37,553 bases of DNA from Candidatus Roizmanbacteria bacterium (GCA_026395475.1 JAPLYQ010000031.1:1-37553), one strand, 5' to 3'. Counted from the first letter of the stretch, positions 1 through 9,952 are shown. Numbers and translations: made by a program. The notes: generated by a model not told the origin, from the sequence alone.

Positions 1-197
1 ATAATCACGATATAAAAATAAATGATAATAATGAATATAAATTGATAACCGTCTCTATCCCAAAAGGAAGGAATATATTGTCTTTCTCTTTTGAAAATAC
101 ATTAGTACGGACTGTCGGAAGTATAATAAGCTTTTTTTCGTTGCTCATTTTGGTTTTATGTTCTTATTGGATTCATAAAAAGCGTAGAGAAGCTTAA
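1..197 (+). CDS. C-terminal end of a YfhO/PTPS-related polytopic membrane protein (partial)
   Basis: An open frame enters from the left edge (first whole codon at 3) and stops with TAA at 195-197. The roughly 64 visible residues contain a beta-strand-like stretch (ITVSIPKGRNILSFSFENT), then a hydrophobic segment and a basic tail (HKKRREA). This is the usual ending of large membrane proteins of the PTPS-related/YfhO type: an exported C-terminal beta domain followed by a last membrane helix with a cytoplasmic Lys/Arg anchor. The next gene belongs to the same family, so the two are probably tandem paralogues in one glycan-related operon. The family call rests on a short tail and is tentative. 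Confidence 0.55.
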   Translation, partial: NHDIKINDNNEYKLITVSIPKGRNILSFSFENTLVRTVGSIISFFSLLILVLCSYWIHKKRREA

Positions 198-212
198 TTT
201 AGAACCTCAATT

Positions 213-1828
213 ATGTATAATGGAAGAGTGAAAAAAATCATTGTGGTTTGTATTGCTTTCATAGCTATTTTTTTCTTTTTAGGAAGAGAATTGAACCCAT
301 TGAACCCTGATATGTTCTTGGTCCATGATAATACCCAGGCTGCACGTATACAGGAGTTCTCACTCAACCTAAAAAGCGGTATTATTCCTCCTCGTCTTGC
401 TCCAAATTTTTCATTCCAACATGGATTTCCTGTTTTCAATTTTTATGCACCTTTTTCTTATTGGATAGGAGCATTTATTCACCTTGCTGGTGTCCCATCC
501 GCAACGGTGCTCAAGACCATGTTTTTCTTGGGCCTTTTTTTAGCATTCATTTCTTTTTTCCTATATGGACAGCTGTTGAAATATTTGTCCGAGGCAATGT
601 GGGAGAGATATGGTTTATCGCACTATTTCCCCTTGGTTTATATTTACTAATGAAAAATGATGAGGAAAAAAATGGGTTATCCTTTATAGCAACAAGTATC
701 TGTCTTTCATTTATATTTTCAGTTCATAATGTGTTATCGCTTGTCTCTGTTGTTTTCATCATTCTCTTTTCATTATTATTGAAGCATAAAAAAAAAGCAC
801 TTCTCTCAGTTTTGATCGGACTTCTTTTGGCCTCTTACTTCCTAATCCCTGCAATCATGGAAAACGGGCTTACCTATGCAAATGAAATCGCTTCAAAAAC
901 GAAATATGGTGACCATTTCCTCTGTGTATGGCAATTGTGGAAAGCTAATAAATGGAGCTTTGGAGGCAGTGGTATTGGATGCGTTAACGATGATATGTCT
1001 TTTCAAATAGGAAAAGTGCAATTGATCCTTTCTGGAATTGGCCTTATTGCATTTCTCGTACTGTTCAAGAAACAAAATCAGAAAATAATGTTAGCAATGC
1101 CATTGTTTATATTTGGGTGGACACTTCTTAGCGCATTTCTCACCACCTATCTCTCTAAGCCTATTTGGGACCTGATGTCACCTATAATGGCTGTTTTTCA
1201 ATATCCATGGCGCTTCCTCACTTTTGTCGTCTTTGGTACAGCTTTTTTTGCATCATATTTAGTTAATGTTACAAATAATAAAAAGGCTCAAATTATCATT
1301 GCTGTCGTTTTGTCCACTGGAGTACTTTTTATTTCAAGTAAATTTTTTTCTCGCCCATGGAAATATCCTTTAGATGAATATACAAGTAGTTATTTGACAG
1401 AAAAATATATTGGTCAAAAAGCAGCATATGAAATTCCGGAATATTTTCCTCGTTCCGGAGATTATAGAACATGGAGACTCTATGATACGTCAGCAACTGG
1501 ATTCTATGTAAATCCATTGATATATAAAATTAATAAACCATTTTACAAGGAGATTAATATTAACCAAGATCAGATTACGTTGCCTATCCACTATTTTCCG
1601 TTTTGGGAGATCATGATTGATGGAAAAATATTTGTTCCTCACTCTTTCGACAAGTTGGGAAGACCTATTCTATCCAATCTTTCTACTCATTCAGCAATAG
1701 TGGTGAGGTATAATGAGACACCTACTGAGAAGAGCGCAAATGCTATAACAATAGTTACATTTGGAGCACTTTTCGTTGTTTGCTTAAATAAAAAATTATG
1801 GAAAAAGATAAACTCTATTCTGAAATAA
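213..1828 (+). pseudogene. PTPS-related/YfhO-type membrane protein, disrupted by internal deletion and frameshift
   Basis: The 5' part reads from ATG 213 (or GTG 228) in one frame and runs into a stop at 650. The rest of the protein reads in another frame through the same DNA to TAA at 1828. The N-terminal part carries a first membrane helix and a loop with HDNTQAARIQEF and FNFYAPFSYW. The C-terminal part resumes at TAVEIFVRGNVGE, the conserved loop of PTPS-related membrane proteins, followed by many helices and an exported beta domain near the end (PFWEIMIDGKIF). Family members normally have about 20-25 residues (a helix ending in APY) between FFLYG and this loop. Those residues are absent, so the lesion looks like a deletion at about 565-570 whose length is not a multiple of three. 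It may be a real pseudogene or an assembly collapse. A TATAAT at 216-221 lies 6 bases before GTG 228, whose product (MKKIIVV...) makes a better N-terminus. The 3' end overlaps the flippase start by 31 bases. Confidence 0.75.
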
Positions 1829-3243
1829 AACACAATAGTATTGTGAGCACATTGAGCCTTTTTTTTCAAAGTGGCTATTCTGCCATGTTAGGGCTTGTGG
1901 CAAATTTAGTAGTGACGATCCTACTATCTCCTGCGATATTTGGGATGTACATCACTGTAATGTCACTTATCTCCGTATTAAATTATTTTTCTGATATTGG
2001 CTTAGCCGCATCTTTAGTCCAAAAAAAAGAAGCTTCTCAGAATGACTTCTCCACCACTTTTACTGTCCAACAAGCACTTGTTGTCTTTATTGTTTTTATC
2101 GGATTTTTAGGAACAGAATTTGTAAGATCTTTTTATAAACTACCACCAGAAGCCATATATCTTTACTGGGCTCTTCTCGTAAGCTTTTTCACTTCATCCC
2201 TCAAAACAATTCCTTCCATTTTGCTTGAACGTAAAATCGCCTTTCAGAAAATTGTTCTTGTCCAGATAATTGAAAGCACTGTTTTTTATATATCGATAAT
2301 TTCATTGGCAATTTTAAAATTTGGATTAACTAGTTTTACAATCGCAGTCCTTTTGAGATCTATCACGGGGTTGATACTCATCTACATTATTTCTCCATGG
2401 AAGCCAAAATTTGGGGTATCAAAACCAAGTTTGAAAGAGCTACTATCCTTTGGGGTTCCTTTTCAAGCGAGCTCCTTCTTAGCGTTATTTAAGGATGATC
2501 TGATTACTTTATTTTTGGGAAAAGTGGTTGGATTTGAAGCGGTAGGATATATTGGATGGGCCAAAAAATGGGCCGAAGCGCCTATCAGGATTATCATGGA
2601 TAACATCACGAAGGTTTTATTCCCAGTTCTCTCTCGACTTCAAAATGACAAAGAAAAAGTGAAACAGTTGATAGAAAAAATCATGTTTTATCAAACAGCG
2701 CTACTCACTCCATCAATTCTAGGACTTGGAATCTTGATGGATGATGTAATTCATGTTATTCCAAAGTATTCAAAATGGGTACCCGCCCTTCCTCTTCTTT
2801 ATATTTTTTGTATATCTGCTTTTTTTGCATCATTTTCATCCCCTCTTATCAATTTAATTAACTCTCTTGGGAAAGCAAAGATATCATTTATATTTATGTT
2901 CATCTGGACAATTATTACGTGGATATTAACTCCTCTGCTCACGCATTATTATGGATATTATGGATTCCCACTTACTGTAATGATCGTGTCACTTTCATCA
3001 ATATTTGTAGTTAAAAAAGCCCAAGAATTTGTGCCATTTCATATCTTTGCATCGATCTATAAGCCATTCTTTTCCTCCCTTGCAATGGCGGTTGTCATGA
3101 TACTTGTAAAGCAGCTGTTTCCACATACCCTTTATGGCATTGTGCTTACCGGATTATCAGGAAGTGTCACATACTTGCTTGTGCTTATGTATATATTTAA
3201 AATAAACATTATGAACGAATTAGTATTATTATTTAAAAAATAA
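1798..3243 (+). CDS. Wzx-type polysaccharide/lipid-linked sugar flippase (MOP superfamily)
   Basis: This 481-residue protein should flip lipid-linked sugars across the cytoplasmic membrane. It is almost entirely hydrophobic, with about a dozen to fourteen predicted helices. The N-terminal half has the signature layout of polysaccharide transporters: an amphipathic start, a helix pair ending in SPAIFGMYITVMSLISVLNYFSDIGLAASLVQK, then a short loop and FTVQQALVVF. The stretch here shown as one motif is residues 44-77, with key residues F48, G49, D67 and G69 as in WzxC-like flippases. Mid-protein EAVGYIGWAKKWAEAPIR and the following loop also fit. The length matches the family (450-500). Its start lies 31 bases inside the preceding gene and the next gene follows after one base, so it is operonic. 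It is the only exporter seen in the locus. The substrate is unknown. Confidence 0.85.
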   Translation: MEKDKLYSEIKHNSIVSTLSLFFQSGYSAMLGLVANLVVTILLSPAIFGMYITVMSLISVLNYFSDIGLAASLVQKKEASQNDFSTTFTVQQALVVFIVFIGFLGTEFVRSFYKLPPEAIYLYWALLVSFFTSSLKTIPSILLERKIAFQKIVLVQIIESTVFYISIISLAILKFGLTSFTIAVLLRSITGLILIYIISPWKPKFGVSKPSLKELLSFGVPFQASSFLALFKDDLITLFLGKVVGFEAVGYIGWAKKWAEAPIRIIMDNITKVLFPVLSRLQNDKEKVKQLIEKIMFYQTALLTPSILGLGILMDDVIHVIPKYSKWVPALPLLYIFCISAFFASFSSPLINLINSLGKAKISFIFMFIWTIITWILTPLLTHYYGYYGFPLTVMIVSLSSIFVVKKAQEFVPFHIFASIYKPFFSSLAMAVVMILVKQLFPHTLYGIVLTGLSGSVTYLLVLMYIFKINIMNELVLLFKK

Positions 3244-3244
3244 T

Positions 3245-4128
3245 ATGAAAATCACAGGAATCACAATAATCAAAGGACGACCAGACCACGTATATGCGTG
3301 TTTAACATCTCTTGAGAAGCTTGCGGATGAGGTCATGGTTGTCGATATTGGAATGGAAGCTTCGCTCAAAGAAGAAGTAAAAAAATGAAAAAGGTAACTG
3401 TAATTGAAGAAGAACATGTAGAGTATGTAGAACTTATACGAGAAAGAGTAAAAAATAAAGCAAAACATGAATATGTGTTCTTTTTAGATGCTGATGAAGA
3501 ATTGTCATCTTCTCTTATCGATGAATTAAAAAATATATATAAAAAATACGATGTAATAAAAATTCCACGAAAGAACATGGTTTTTGGGTCCTGGGTGCAA
3601 CATAGTAGATGGTGGCCAGATTATCAAATACGATTATTTAAAAAAACCGCTCTTGTTTGGCCAACAAAAATACACCAACAACCAGAAATAAACGGTGAAG
3701 TCTATGAACTTCCACCTGAAGAAAAAAATGCGATACTTCATCACAATTATGACTCAATTGATGACTTTATTATAAGAATGATGCGTTATGCCAAAATAGA
3801 AGCGCTTGAAAAAATTGAATCCAAAAAAGAGTTTCATTTGAGAGAAGCAACAGGAAATGCTGTGTCAGAATTTGTCAGTAGATATTTTGCCGGTGAGGGT
3901 TATAAAGATGGCATGCTTGGCTTTACTTTGGGAATACTCCAACTCTTTTATTCATTTCTCGTCTACTTCTACTATTGGGAAAAGAGGCGATATAGTGCTG
4001 ATATTGAAGACCCAGCAGCAAATATGAAACGATTCTTCGCTCAGGGTCTTGCAGAAACAATCTATTGGGGACCTAAGCGTGTTACTGATAAAATACTGGG
4101 CGCAATGATTAGAAGAATGATGAAGTAA
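3245..4128 (+). pseudogene. GT2 glycosyltransferase (WaaE/SunS-like) split by a frameshift in an A7 tract
   Basis: From ATG 3245 the first frame gives 47 residues typical of a GT2 N-terminus (ITIIKGRPDHVYACLTSLEK, then EVMVVDIG) and stops at TGA 3386-3388. The remaining 247 residues read in the next frame, starting at ATG 3385, and include the DXD-type motif LDADEE, the acceptor-side IPRKNM and WWPDYQIRLF, and a C-terminal membrane-associated helix. The frames meet at seven A residues (3379-3385). One extra A would give a single protein of about 294 residues, the normal size. The downstream piece alone lacks the nucleotide-binding first strand and would probably be inactive. It resembles the intact GT2 at 14171 (shared PRKNM, WWPD, WPT-IH). 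Sequencing error, phase variation or slippage of polymerase or ribosome are all possible. The flippase lies one base upstream and a GT-C gene 7 bases downstream. Confidence 0.8.
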
Positions 4129-4135
4129 AACTACT

Positions 4136-5845
4136 ATGAAAAAAGCGAAATTGAGTGCTTTGATATTTATCCTATTCGTCTTCATAACTGTATTCGCATT
4201 TGTTATTCGAATATATAAGGTGGATCGTGCACCCTCAGGATTGCTCGTTGATGAAGCAAGTTTTGGATATAATGCCTACTCAATCCTTAAAACAGGTAAA
4301 GACGAACATGGCGTTTTGTTTCCATTAATTTTTAAGGCATTCGGGGATCAGAAGTTACCAGCCTATGCATACTCAGTTGTTCCCTTCATTAAGGTATTTG
4401 GCCTAAACAATCTCGCAGTACGTCTGCCTTCTGTCTTGGCAGGCACTTTACTTTCAGGAGTAGTTTTTCTCTTACTGATTGAGGTTGGTTTTACACTTCC
4501 CGTAAGCTTTATTGGAGGACTTATAACTGCTACCTCACCGTGGTCAGTAATTTTAAGCAGGTTTGGTTTCGAATCAAACTTTGGTCTCCTTTTTTTTATG
4601 CTTGGTTTTTTATTCACCTATAAATCGTATAAAAATAAAAGTATTTTATCTGCAATATTTTCTGGAATATTTTTTGGCATCACTTTATATAGTTATATAG
4701 CATTTAAACTTATTACTCCCGTTCTTCTAGTTGGCGTTATCACATTACAACACTTTATAGAAAAACAGAATAAGAAGGTGAGTGTTTTTATCTTTATTGC
4801 TTTTTTACTGTCGATCCTCCCCATCCTCATAACCGCCTTTTCATCGCAGTCAACTGCACGGTTTACTCAGGTCGGCTTAAACTATAACACGGGGTTAAAG
4901 ATGGAGATTAATGAAGATCGCGCATTTTGTGGTATTAAGTTACCTGGGTTACTGTGTTATGCAACAGCGAATAAGCCGCTTTTCTATCTAAGAACGTACT
5001 TGTATCGATATATCACGGCTTTATCCCCTTCCTATCTTTTTCTTGAAGGTGACACTGAATATAAATATCTAAACGTTGACAATTTTGGATCGTATTATGT
5101 ATGGCTACTACCTTTTTACTTACTGGGATTTTTTTACTTATGGAAGAAGGCGAGTTCTCGACTACTTGCTAGATTTGAAATAATTCTTCTGCTTGGTCTT
5201 TTAATTTGTCCTCTTCCAACGCTTCTAGTCAGTGGACCACAAAAAGTACGTATCTCTGCTTTTTTTCCTTTCATCCTCTTCGTAATACTTTATGGAGTTG
5301 CTCAGATTGAAACAATTTTGAAAAAATCATGGCATAAATATGTTTTTTTTGGCACCATTATACTTTTATCTTTTCTCTCCATCGGTTATTTTATGATTCA
5401 TTTTTTAACAATCCATATTCAAAAAAATGAACTATCTTATGGAACTTATATTCCCAAACTTATGAAATATCTCGGTCAACAAGATAAAAATGTACAAATC
5501 TATATTAGATCACTTCCAGAAGCTGTCACATATTTTGCTTATGAGAATACAGTAGATCCAAAATCATATCAGGAAAATGTAATATTTAAGCAACCTGATG
5601 CAATTGGATTTGCCCATGCAAAAGATCTCATGAATATTCATATAATTGAACAAGATATGTTTGGAATTGCTTGTAAAGCAAGAAGTCAGAAAGAAGAAGC
5701 TTTGTTTGTTTCAAGCGATAATGATCTTTCAGTACCAATTAAATCAAAAACAGTCTTTAACTCCGAAAATGGAGTAAACGCAGCCGCAGTTGTATATGAT
5801 TTAAAAAATATTATTTTCGATTATGCTCGCTGCCCTCAAAAATAA
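4136..5845 (+). CDS. GT-C membrane glycosyltransferase, PMT/ArnT-like (GT39 type)
   Basis: This 569-residue polytopic protein has one N-terminal helix followed by an extracytoplasmic loop with an acidic pair (D39-E40 in LLVDEASFGYNAYSILKTG). That is the usual site of the catalytic or metal-binding acidic residue in PMT/ArnT-like enzymes. It then has about ten more helices and a soluble C-terminal domain of some 150 residues outside the membrane. Family enzymes take a sugar from a polyprenyl-phosphate donor and add it to protein or glycan outside the cell. Donor and acceptor cannot be told from sequence. It is closely similar to the gene at 16873 (shared DEA-FGYNAYS-LKTGKDE and GD-K-P-Y-Y), so the pair are paralogues. 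It is operonic and overlaps the next gene by 23 bases. Confidence 0.8.
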   Translation: MKKAKLSALIFILFVFITVFAFVIRIYKVDRAPSGLLVDEASFGYNAYSILKTGKDEHGVLFPLIFKAFGDQKLPAYAYSVVPFIKVFGLNNLAVRLPSVLAGTLLSGVVFLLLIEVGFTLPVSFIGGLITATSPWSVILSRFGFESNFGLLFFMLGFLFTYKSYKNKSILSAIFSGIFFGITLYSYIAFKLITPVLLVGVITLQHFIEKQNKKVSVFIFIAFLLSILPILITAFSSQSTARFTQVGLNYNTGLKMEINEDRAFCGIKLPGLLCYATANKPLFYLRTYLYRYITALSPSYLFLEGDTEYKYLNVDNFGSYYVWLLPFYLLGFFYLWKKASSRLLARFEIILLLGLLICPLPTLLVSGPQKVRISAFFPFILFVILYGVAQIETILKKSWHKYVFFGTIILLSFLSIGYFMIHFLTIHIQKNELSYGTYIPKLMKYLGQQDKNVQIYIRSLPEAVTYFAYENTVDPKSYQENVIFKQPDAIGFAHAKDLMNIHIIEQDMFGIACKARSQKEEALFVSSDNDLSVPIKSKTVFNSENGVNAAAVVYDLKNIIFDYARCPQK

Positions 5846-7481
5846 TAGATTGGAGAAAATAATATTTATTCTTTTTCTTTTATCTTTAGGTGTCAGATTT
5901 TACTTTCTTTTCTTTGGATTTGGGTCAATTACCAATGATGAAGCAGACTATTACCTCACAAGTTACCTATTTGCAAAAACGGGAACTGACCAATTTGGTC
6001 ATACTCTTTTTTTTAGCTCAGGCTTTTTAAATGCAATATCAAGTGTACCTGTGTATATCGGCGCACTTTTTTTCAAAATACTTCCTATCAAAAGTATTCT
6101 TCTTGCACGTCTACCTTTTGCACTCCTTAATTCATTAACTCCAGTATTATTCTTTACTTGCATATATTTTTTTTCCAATAGTATCCTCTACTCACTTATA
6201 GGTTTTGGGATTTTTAATTTTTCTCCTTGGTTTTCGCATCTTTCAGCAACTGCGGCATTTGATTCTCCTCTCTCATTACTCTTCTTCTTGGGAGCAGTAA
6301 ACAGTTTTTGTTACATAAAAAAGCCAATTTGGCTTAAATATGGTTTATTTATTTTCTTCAACTTCCTTGCGTTCAATTCTTATATGGGGTTCAAGACTAT
6401 CTTTCCTTTCTTATCACTCCTTTTCTTACTTTTGTATTTTTATTCACAAAAAAATAAGCTTTCTTTGAAGCAAATTGGCTTTTGGGTTATTTTCTCAGTC
6501 TTCATTTTTGTATCTTTTTTTACAATATCACTCAAAGGGCCAGGAGGCAACCTTTTCTCAAGTCGCGCTACAAAAACAATTGTTTTTCTCAACAAGAATT
6601 TAATCGAGAATGAGGTATGGTATGCAAATTTAACAACAAATAATAAAGTCGTCAGAAAACTATTTAATAACAAAGCTATTGCTCCTCTGCAATTATTCAT
6701 GTCAAAATACGCTAATGTATTTAACCCTGCAATATATTTTTTTGCAGAACCGCACATTATATATGGCTTACGCATAATGGGCCTTTTCTTTGTGACAGAT
6801 ATCTTTTTCTTTGCAATTGGATTGTTTTTTGGATTCCAGACTTTAACGTATAAAATGAAAGCTCTGATTCTCGGATTGTTATGTATAGCACCAATTCCTG
6901 CTGCCCTTCAGATAGAAGGTCTTACAGTGGCATTGAGAGGAATATTCTTGCTCCCTGCAATTTCACTTGTCATTGCGTGTGGATATCACTTTCTTATTAT
7001 AAGAATAAAAAATAAATTATTTTATATTGCTCTTATACTTTTATTTGTATTTAACATATGCAGCTTTTTTGCGCTCTATCAAAGTCGTATTAAAACAATA
7101 AGCGCTGAGTCATGGGGAGGAAGTCAAAAAATGGTTATAGAAGATCTCAATCACTATAAAAATAACAAAATACATATATATACTAATGAAGGGAATAGCT
7201 TTTTAATGCTATATGGAATGTACAATGAAATAGCCAATCCACAATCGCTCAAAAGCGAGCTGATAAAGGAAAATGTTGATAAATATGTCTATGAGAACAT
7301 AACCATTCACTTTTCATGTGAGGATATACTTAAGGAAAGTAATGAAGGATACATTGTATTTGATGTAAAAAAATGTCCATCAGAATATAAAGTAAAAAAA
7401 GCCCATTTTAAGACACTCAAAGAGTACTATAGCTTAGACAAATCTGGAGATCTTCTCTATATTCTTGCAAAAAGTATTTAA
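5823..7481 (+). CDS. GT-C membrane glycosyltransferase, PMT-like
   Basis: This 552-residue polytopic protein keeps the layout of the preceding gene: a first helix, then an acidic loop (D39-E40 in ITNDEADYYLTSYLFAKTG), a TDQFGH segment, many helices, and an exported C-terminal domain of about 130 residues. The likely role is transfer of a sugar from a polyprenyl-phosphate donor on the outer face of the membrane. The chosen ATG 5823 overlaps the upstream coding end by 23 bases, and the hydrophobic segment begins about ten residues later. The last codons overlap the stop of the convergent gene at 7478 through a shared TTAA. Substrate unknown. Confidence 0.78.
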   Translation: MLAALKNNRLEKIIFILFLLSLGVRFYFLFFGFGSITNDEADYYLTSYLFAKTGTDQFGHTLFFSSGFLNAISSVPVYIGALFFKILPIKSILLARLPFALLNSLTPVLFFTCIYFFSNSILYSLIGFGIFNFSPWFSHLSATAAFDSPLSLLFFLGAVNSFCYIKKPIWLKYGLFIFFNFLAFNSYMGFKTIFPFLSLLFLLLYFYSQKNKLSLKQIGFWVIFSVFIFVSFFTISLKGPGGNLFSSRATKTIVFLNKNLIENEVWYANLTTNNKVVRKLFNNKAIAPLQLFMSKYANVFNPAIYFFAEPHIIYGLRIMGLFFVTDIFFFAIGLFFGFQTLTYKMKALILGLLCIAPIPAALQIEGLTVALRGIFLLPAISLVIACGYHFLIIRIKNKLFYIALILLFVFNICSFFALYQSRIKTISAESWGGSQKMVIEDLNHYKNNKIHIYTNEGNSFLMLYGMYNEIANPQSLKSELIKENVDKYVYENITIHFSCEDILKESNEGYIVFDVKKCPSEYKVKKAHFKTLKEYYSLDKSGDLLYILAKSI

Positions 7482-9139
7482 TACTTAATATATCCCGTTT
7501 CTGCTAATCTTTTTAAGATTGTGTCTTTTTCTGATTTGAGCAAATAAACATCAGTTCTCATATTAAATGTTTCAGGACTTTTCAGCGCCTCAAGGCCTTT
7601 TATGTGTTCAAGGGAAATATACTTGCCTTCCATCCAATCGGTAAAGAACTTGCCAAACTCAAGCGCTGGTGTTCCAAATATCGACGCTTCATGCTTATAT
7701 ATGATCAACTTAGGAGTATGTGATTCAAATTGCTTAATAAATTCCCCGCTAAAGTATGCACTTTCTCTAAATTGAGGAAGAAGGGTTGGAAATTTACCCG
7801 GTAACTTGGCACCTTTGACAAAAAATTCTTCATTCGGCTCGTAAGGCCCAATCCAGTAATAGTCATCCTTCTGTAAGACTTCATTAATAAAGAATGCGGT
7901 TGGTGCATGGTCATAAATACTTGGCATTTTTTGTGTATAACGCAAATAAAACTTGTTGTAAGTATTTTCTATAAGAAAAATACTTGCAAACACTCCATAG
8001 AGGACAACCATTGCGACAAGGAATTTCTTGATAAATTCTAGAGGCTCAAATGTAAATTTGATATATTTGTATCTCCATAAAAGAAGAAAGAACGATATTG
8101 CACCAAGTGCAATAAAAAGTCCAGATTGATAGTCTGTCTCCCCTATTTTCATAAGGTTGCTACGAGGAGCGGAAAAAGAAAGAACGAAAAAATAAAGTAC
8201 TCCAATTAGCGGTAATTCTTTCAATAAAACGACAAGAAGTAAAAATGTTGAGAGAGCCAACACGAGATCGACTGGAAAGTAAAGATTAAACTCTTTTATG
8301 CGGACTAGGAGTTGGATATAGGTGTTAAAAAAGTTATAAATGATTGTCAGTGCAAATTTAAATGGATTAAAAAAATGCCCCATTTTATAATTTGGGATAT
8401 CTATATACAGTGTAGTGTTATATACAAAATTTGAAATATAAAACTCTTTCCATGAGTTGGAAAGAAGCAGATATAACCCATATATGAGATAAGGAACTGC
8501 ACTTATAAGACAGAAGCGAACAATTTCTCCCCATTTTGGTTTTGATTTAAATAAAAGCACAACAATCCATGTATAAAAAAGGAGTGCAATATAGATATAA
8601 GTAAGGGATGAAAATACAAAAATAAAATTTGCAAGGGAAAAGAAAATAACTGTTTTTAGCTTTGTTTCCTTTTGATAGCTTTCTGTAAAAAGCATCCAAA
8701 AAAGTGCACTAAAAAAAAGAAATGCAATTCCGTCAGCTATAAATAAATGAGTCCAATAATACATTGTGACAAAGGGATACAGAAGAAAGTAACCAGCATA
8801 AAATGGAAATAGTTCTTTGCTTTTTTTCTGGACAAATCGTCCCACCAAGAAAAGAATAAGATATTGAAGTCCTCCCCAAATGAGTCTAAATTTAACAAAT
8901 GAACCAAATGAAAAAAGAAGAATGAGGGCAGACATATACCATGCACCAGGAAGATGGTGATCAAAAAAATCTTTATAGGGAATTTTTCCTTCAAGAATAA
9001 ATTTACCACCAAGGATATTAACAAATTCATCAGGATATGCGATGTATTGAGAGTTAACTAAAAAAATGATTCCAATGAAGACTAGTAAATAGTGGATGGG
9101 CTTTATTTTTTTCACGATCTTGTTGATATAATGAAACAT
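7478..9139 (-). CDS. GT-C-type polytopic membrane protein, probable glycosyltransferase
   Basis: This 553-residue protein has about 11-12 hydrophobic segments. After the first helix an exported loop carries YPDEFVNILGG (D37-E38), followed by GKIPYKDFFDHHLPGAWYM at residues 51-69. The acidic pair and the PY-DFFDHH-P pattern are typical of family-39-like membrane glycosyltransferases. A soluble C-terminal tail of about 150 residues (including YDHAPTAFFINEVL and YYWIGPYEPNEEF) probably lies outside. It is encoded opposite to its neighbours. Its stop overlaps the upstream plus-strand gene by 4 bases and its ATG (9137-9139) abuts the divergent GT2 start. An extended -10 box (TGG TATAAT, plus-strand 9177-9185) inside that GT2 gene could drive it with a leader of about 30 bases. 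Confidence 0.72.
   Translation of the reverse strand: MFHYINKIVKKIKPIHYLLVFIGIIFLVNSQYIAYPDEFVNILGGKFILEGKIPYKDFFDHHLPGAWYMSALILLFSFGSFVKFRLIWGGLQYLILFLVGRFVQKKSKELFPFYAGYFLLYPFVTMYYWTHLFIADGIAFLFFSALFWMLFTESYQKETKLKTVIFFSLANFIFVFSSLTYIYIALLFYTWIVVLLFKSKPKWGEIVRFCLISAVPYLIYGLYLLLSNSWKEFYISNFVYNTTLYIDIPNYKMGHFFNPFKFALTIIYNFFNTYIQLLVRIKEFNLYFPVDLVLALSTFLLLVVLLKELPLIGVLYFFVLSFSAPRSNLMKIGETDYQSGLFIALGAISFFLLLWRYKYIKFTFEPLEFIKKFLVAMVVLYGVFASIFLIENTYNKFYLRYTQKMPSIYDHAPTAFFINEVLQKDDYYWIGPYEPNEEFFVKGAKLPGKFPTLLPQFRESAYFSGEFIKQFESHTPKLIIYKHEASIFGTPALEFGKFFTDWMEGKYISLEHIKGLEALKSPETFNMRTDVYLLKSEKDTILKRLAETGYIKY
9127..9132 (+). promoter_or_regulatory. -10 box (TATAAT) for the GT2 gene, leaderless geometry
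   Basis: A consensus TATAAT ends 7 bases before ATG 9140, so transcription should begin at or within a base of the start codon. No Shine-Dalgarno sequence is present. The box lies inside the first codons of the divergent minus-strand gene. No good -35 is seen. This is inferred from sequence only. Confidence 0.45.
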
Positions 9140-9952
9140 ATGAAAAAACTTGCATTAATAACGGTGGTATTCAAGAATTATACCATTCTGGACGATTATT
9201 TTGCCACGTTGGCCAAGCAAACAGACTCTGAATTTCATGTATATGTGCTTGATCTTAGTCCAGACCCAGAAAGCTATAATTATCCATCCTATGTAACCTA
9301 TATCCATGATAAAAATGGAGGATATGCCTTTGGTATTAATCAAGGGGTAAAGAAGGCAATTACTGACGGATATGAGCTATTTTGCCCCATGAACTGTGAT
9401 GTCACAGTTAAAGAAAACTTTGTTGAAAGCATAAAAAAAAGTATTACCAATAATCCCACTTCGATAATCGGCGCAAAGATCTATTACTATCCCGGATATG
9501 AATATCATAAAGACAGATATACAAAGAACGATCTTGGAAAGGTGTTGTGGTATGCAGGTGGGATTACCGATTGGAAAAATGTATATACAACACACCGTGG
9601 CGTTGATGAAGTTGATAAAGGACAATACGATGCTCAAGAGAAGACAACATTTATTACCGGGTGTTTAATGGCGTATGATAAATCAGTTGTAGAAAAGATT
9701 GGATATTGGGATGAGAGTTATTTCTTATTTTATGAAGATGCTGATTATTGTACTCGAGCAATGAACAATAGAGTGCCCCTTTTGTATGACCCATCAATTT
9801 GCATGTGGCATAAAAGTGGACAATCAACAAGTGGAGCTGCATCTACATTTCAGCAAAAGTATTTAGAACGTAACAGATTAAAATTTGGTCTTCGATTTGC
9901 ACCACTACGAACCAAGTTTCACTTAATCAAAAACTTTTTTTTACGTAAATAA
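9140..9952 (+). CDS. GT2 glycosyltransferase, rhamnosyltransferase-like
   Basis: This is a cytoplasmic family 2 glycosyltransferase of about 270 residues. It begins with KLALITVVFKNYTILDDYF, the first strand of the GT-A fold. It has the strand KNGGYAFGINQGVKKA, an NCD motif in place of a canonical DXD, the glycine-rich GIT and FITGCLMAYDKSVVEKIGYWDE, and the acceptor-site FLFYEDADYCTRA, where ED is the likely catalytic base. This pattern is shared with rhamnosyl- and other dTDP-sugar transferases, and an RmlA-type enzyme is present at 31197. A frame extends upstream to GTG 9092 and ATG 9131. ATG 9140 was preferred because a TATAAT overlaps 9131 and because homology starts at KKLAL. The 3' end overlaps the convergent gene by 34 bases. 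Confidence 0.82.
   Translation: MKKLALITVVFKNYTILDDYFATLAKQTDSEFHVYVLDLSPDPESYNYPSYVTYIHDKNGGYAFGINQGVKKAITDGYELFCPMNCDVTVKENFVESIKKSITNNPTSIIGAKIYYYPGYEYHKDRYTKNDLGKVLWYAGGITDWKNVYTTHRGVDEVDKGQYDAQEKTTFITGCLMAYDKSVVEKIGYWDESYFLFYEDADYCTRAMNNRVPLLYDPSICMWHKSGQSTSGAASTFQQKYLERNRLKFGLRFAPLRTKFHLIKNFFLRK

Noticed and set aside
3386..3388. UGA recoding (Gly or selenocysteine) as the explanation of the split GT2 gene
   Set aside because: Reading through this TGA stays in the wrong frame; the downstream coding sequence is one base off. RF2 is present and conserved genes have no in-frame TGA.
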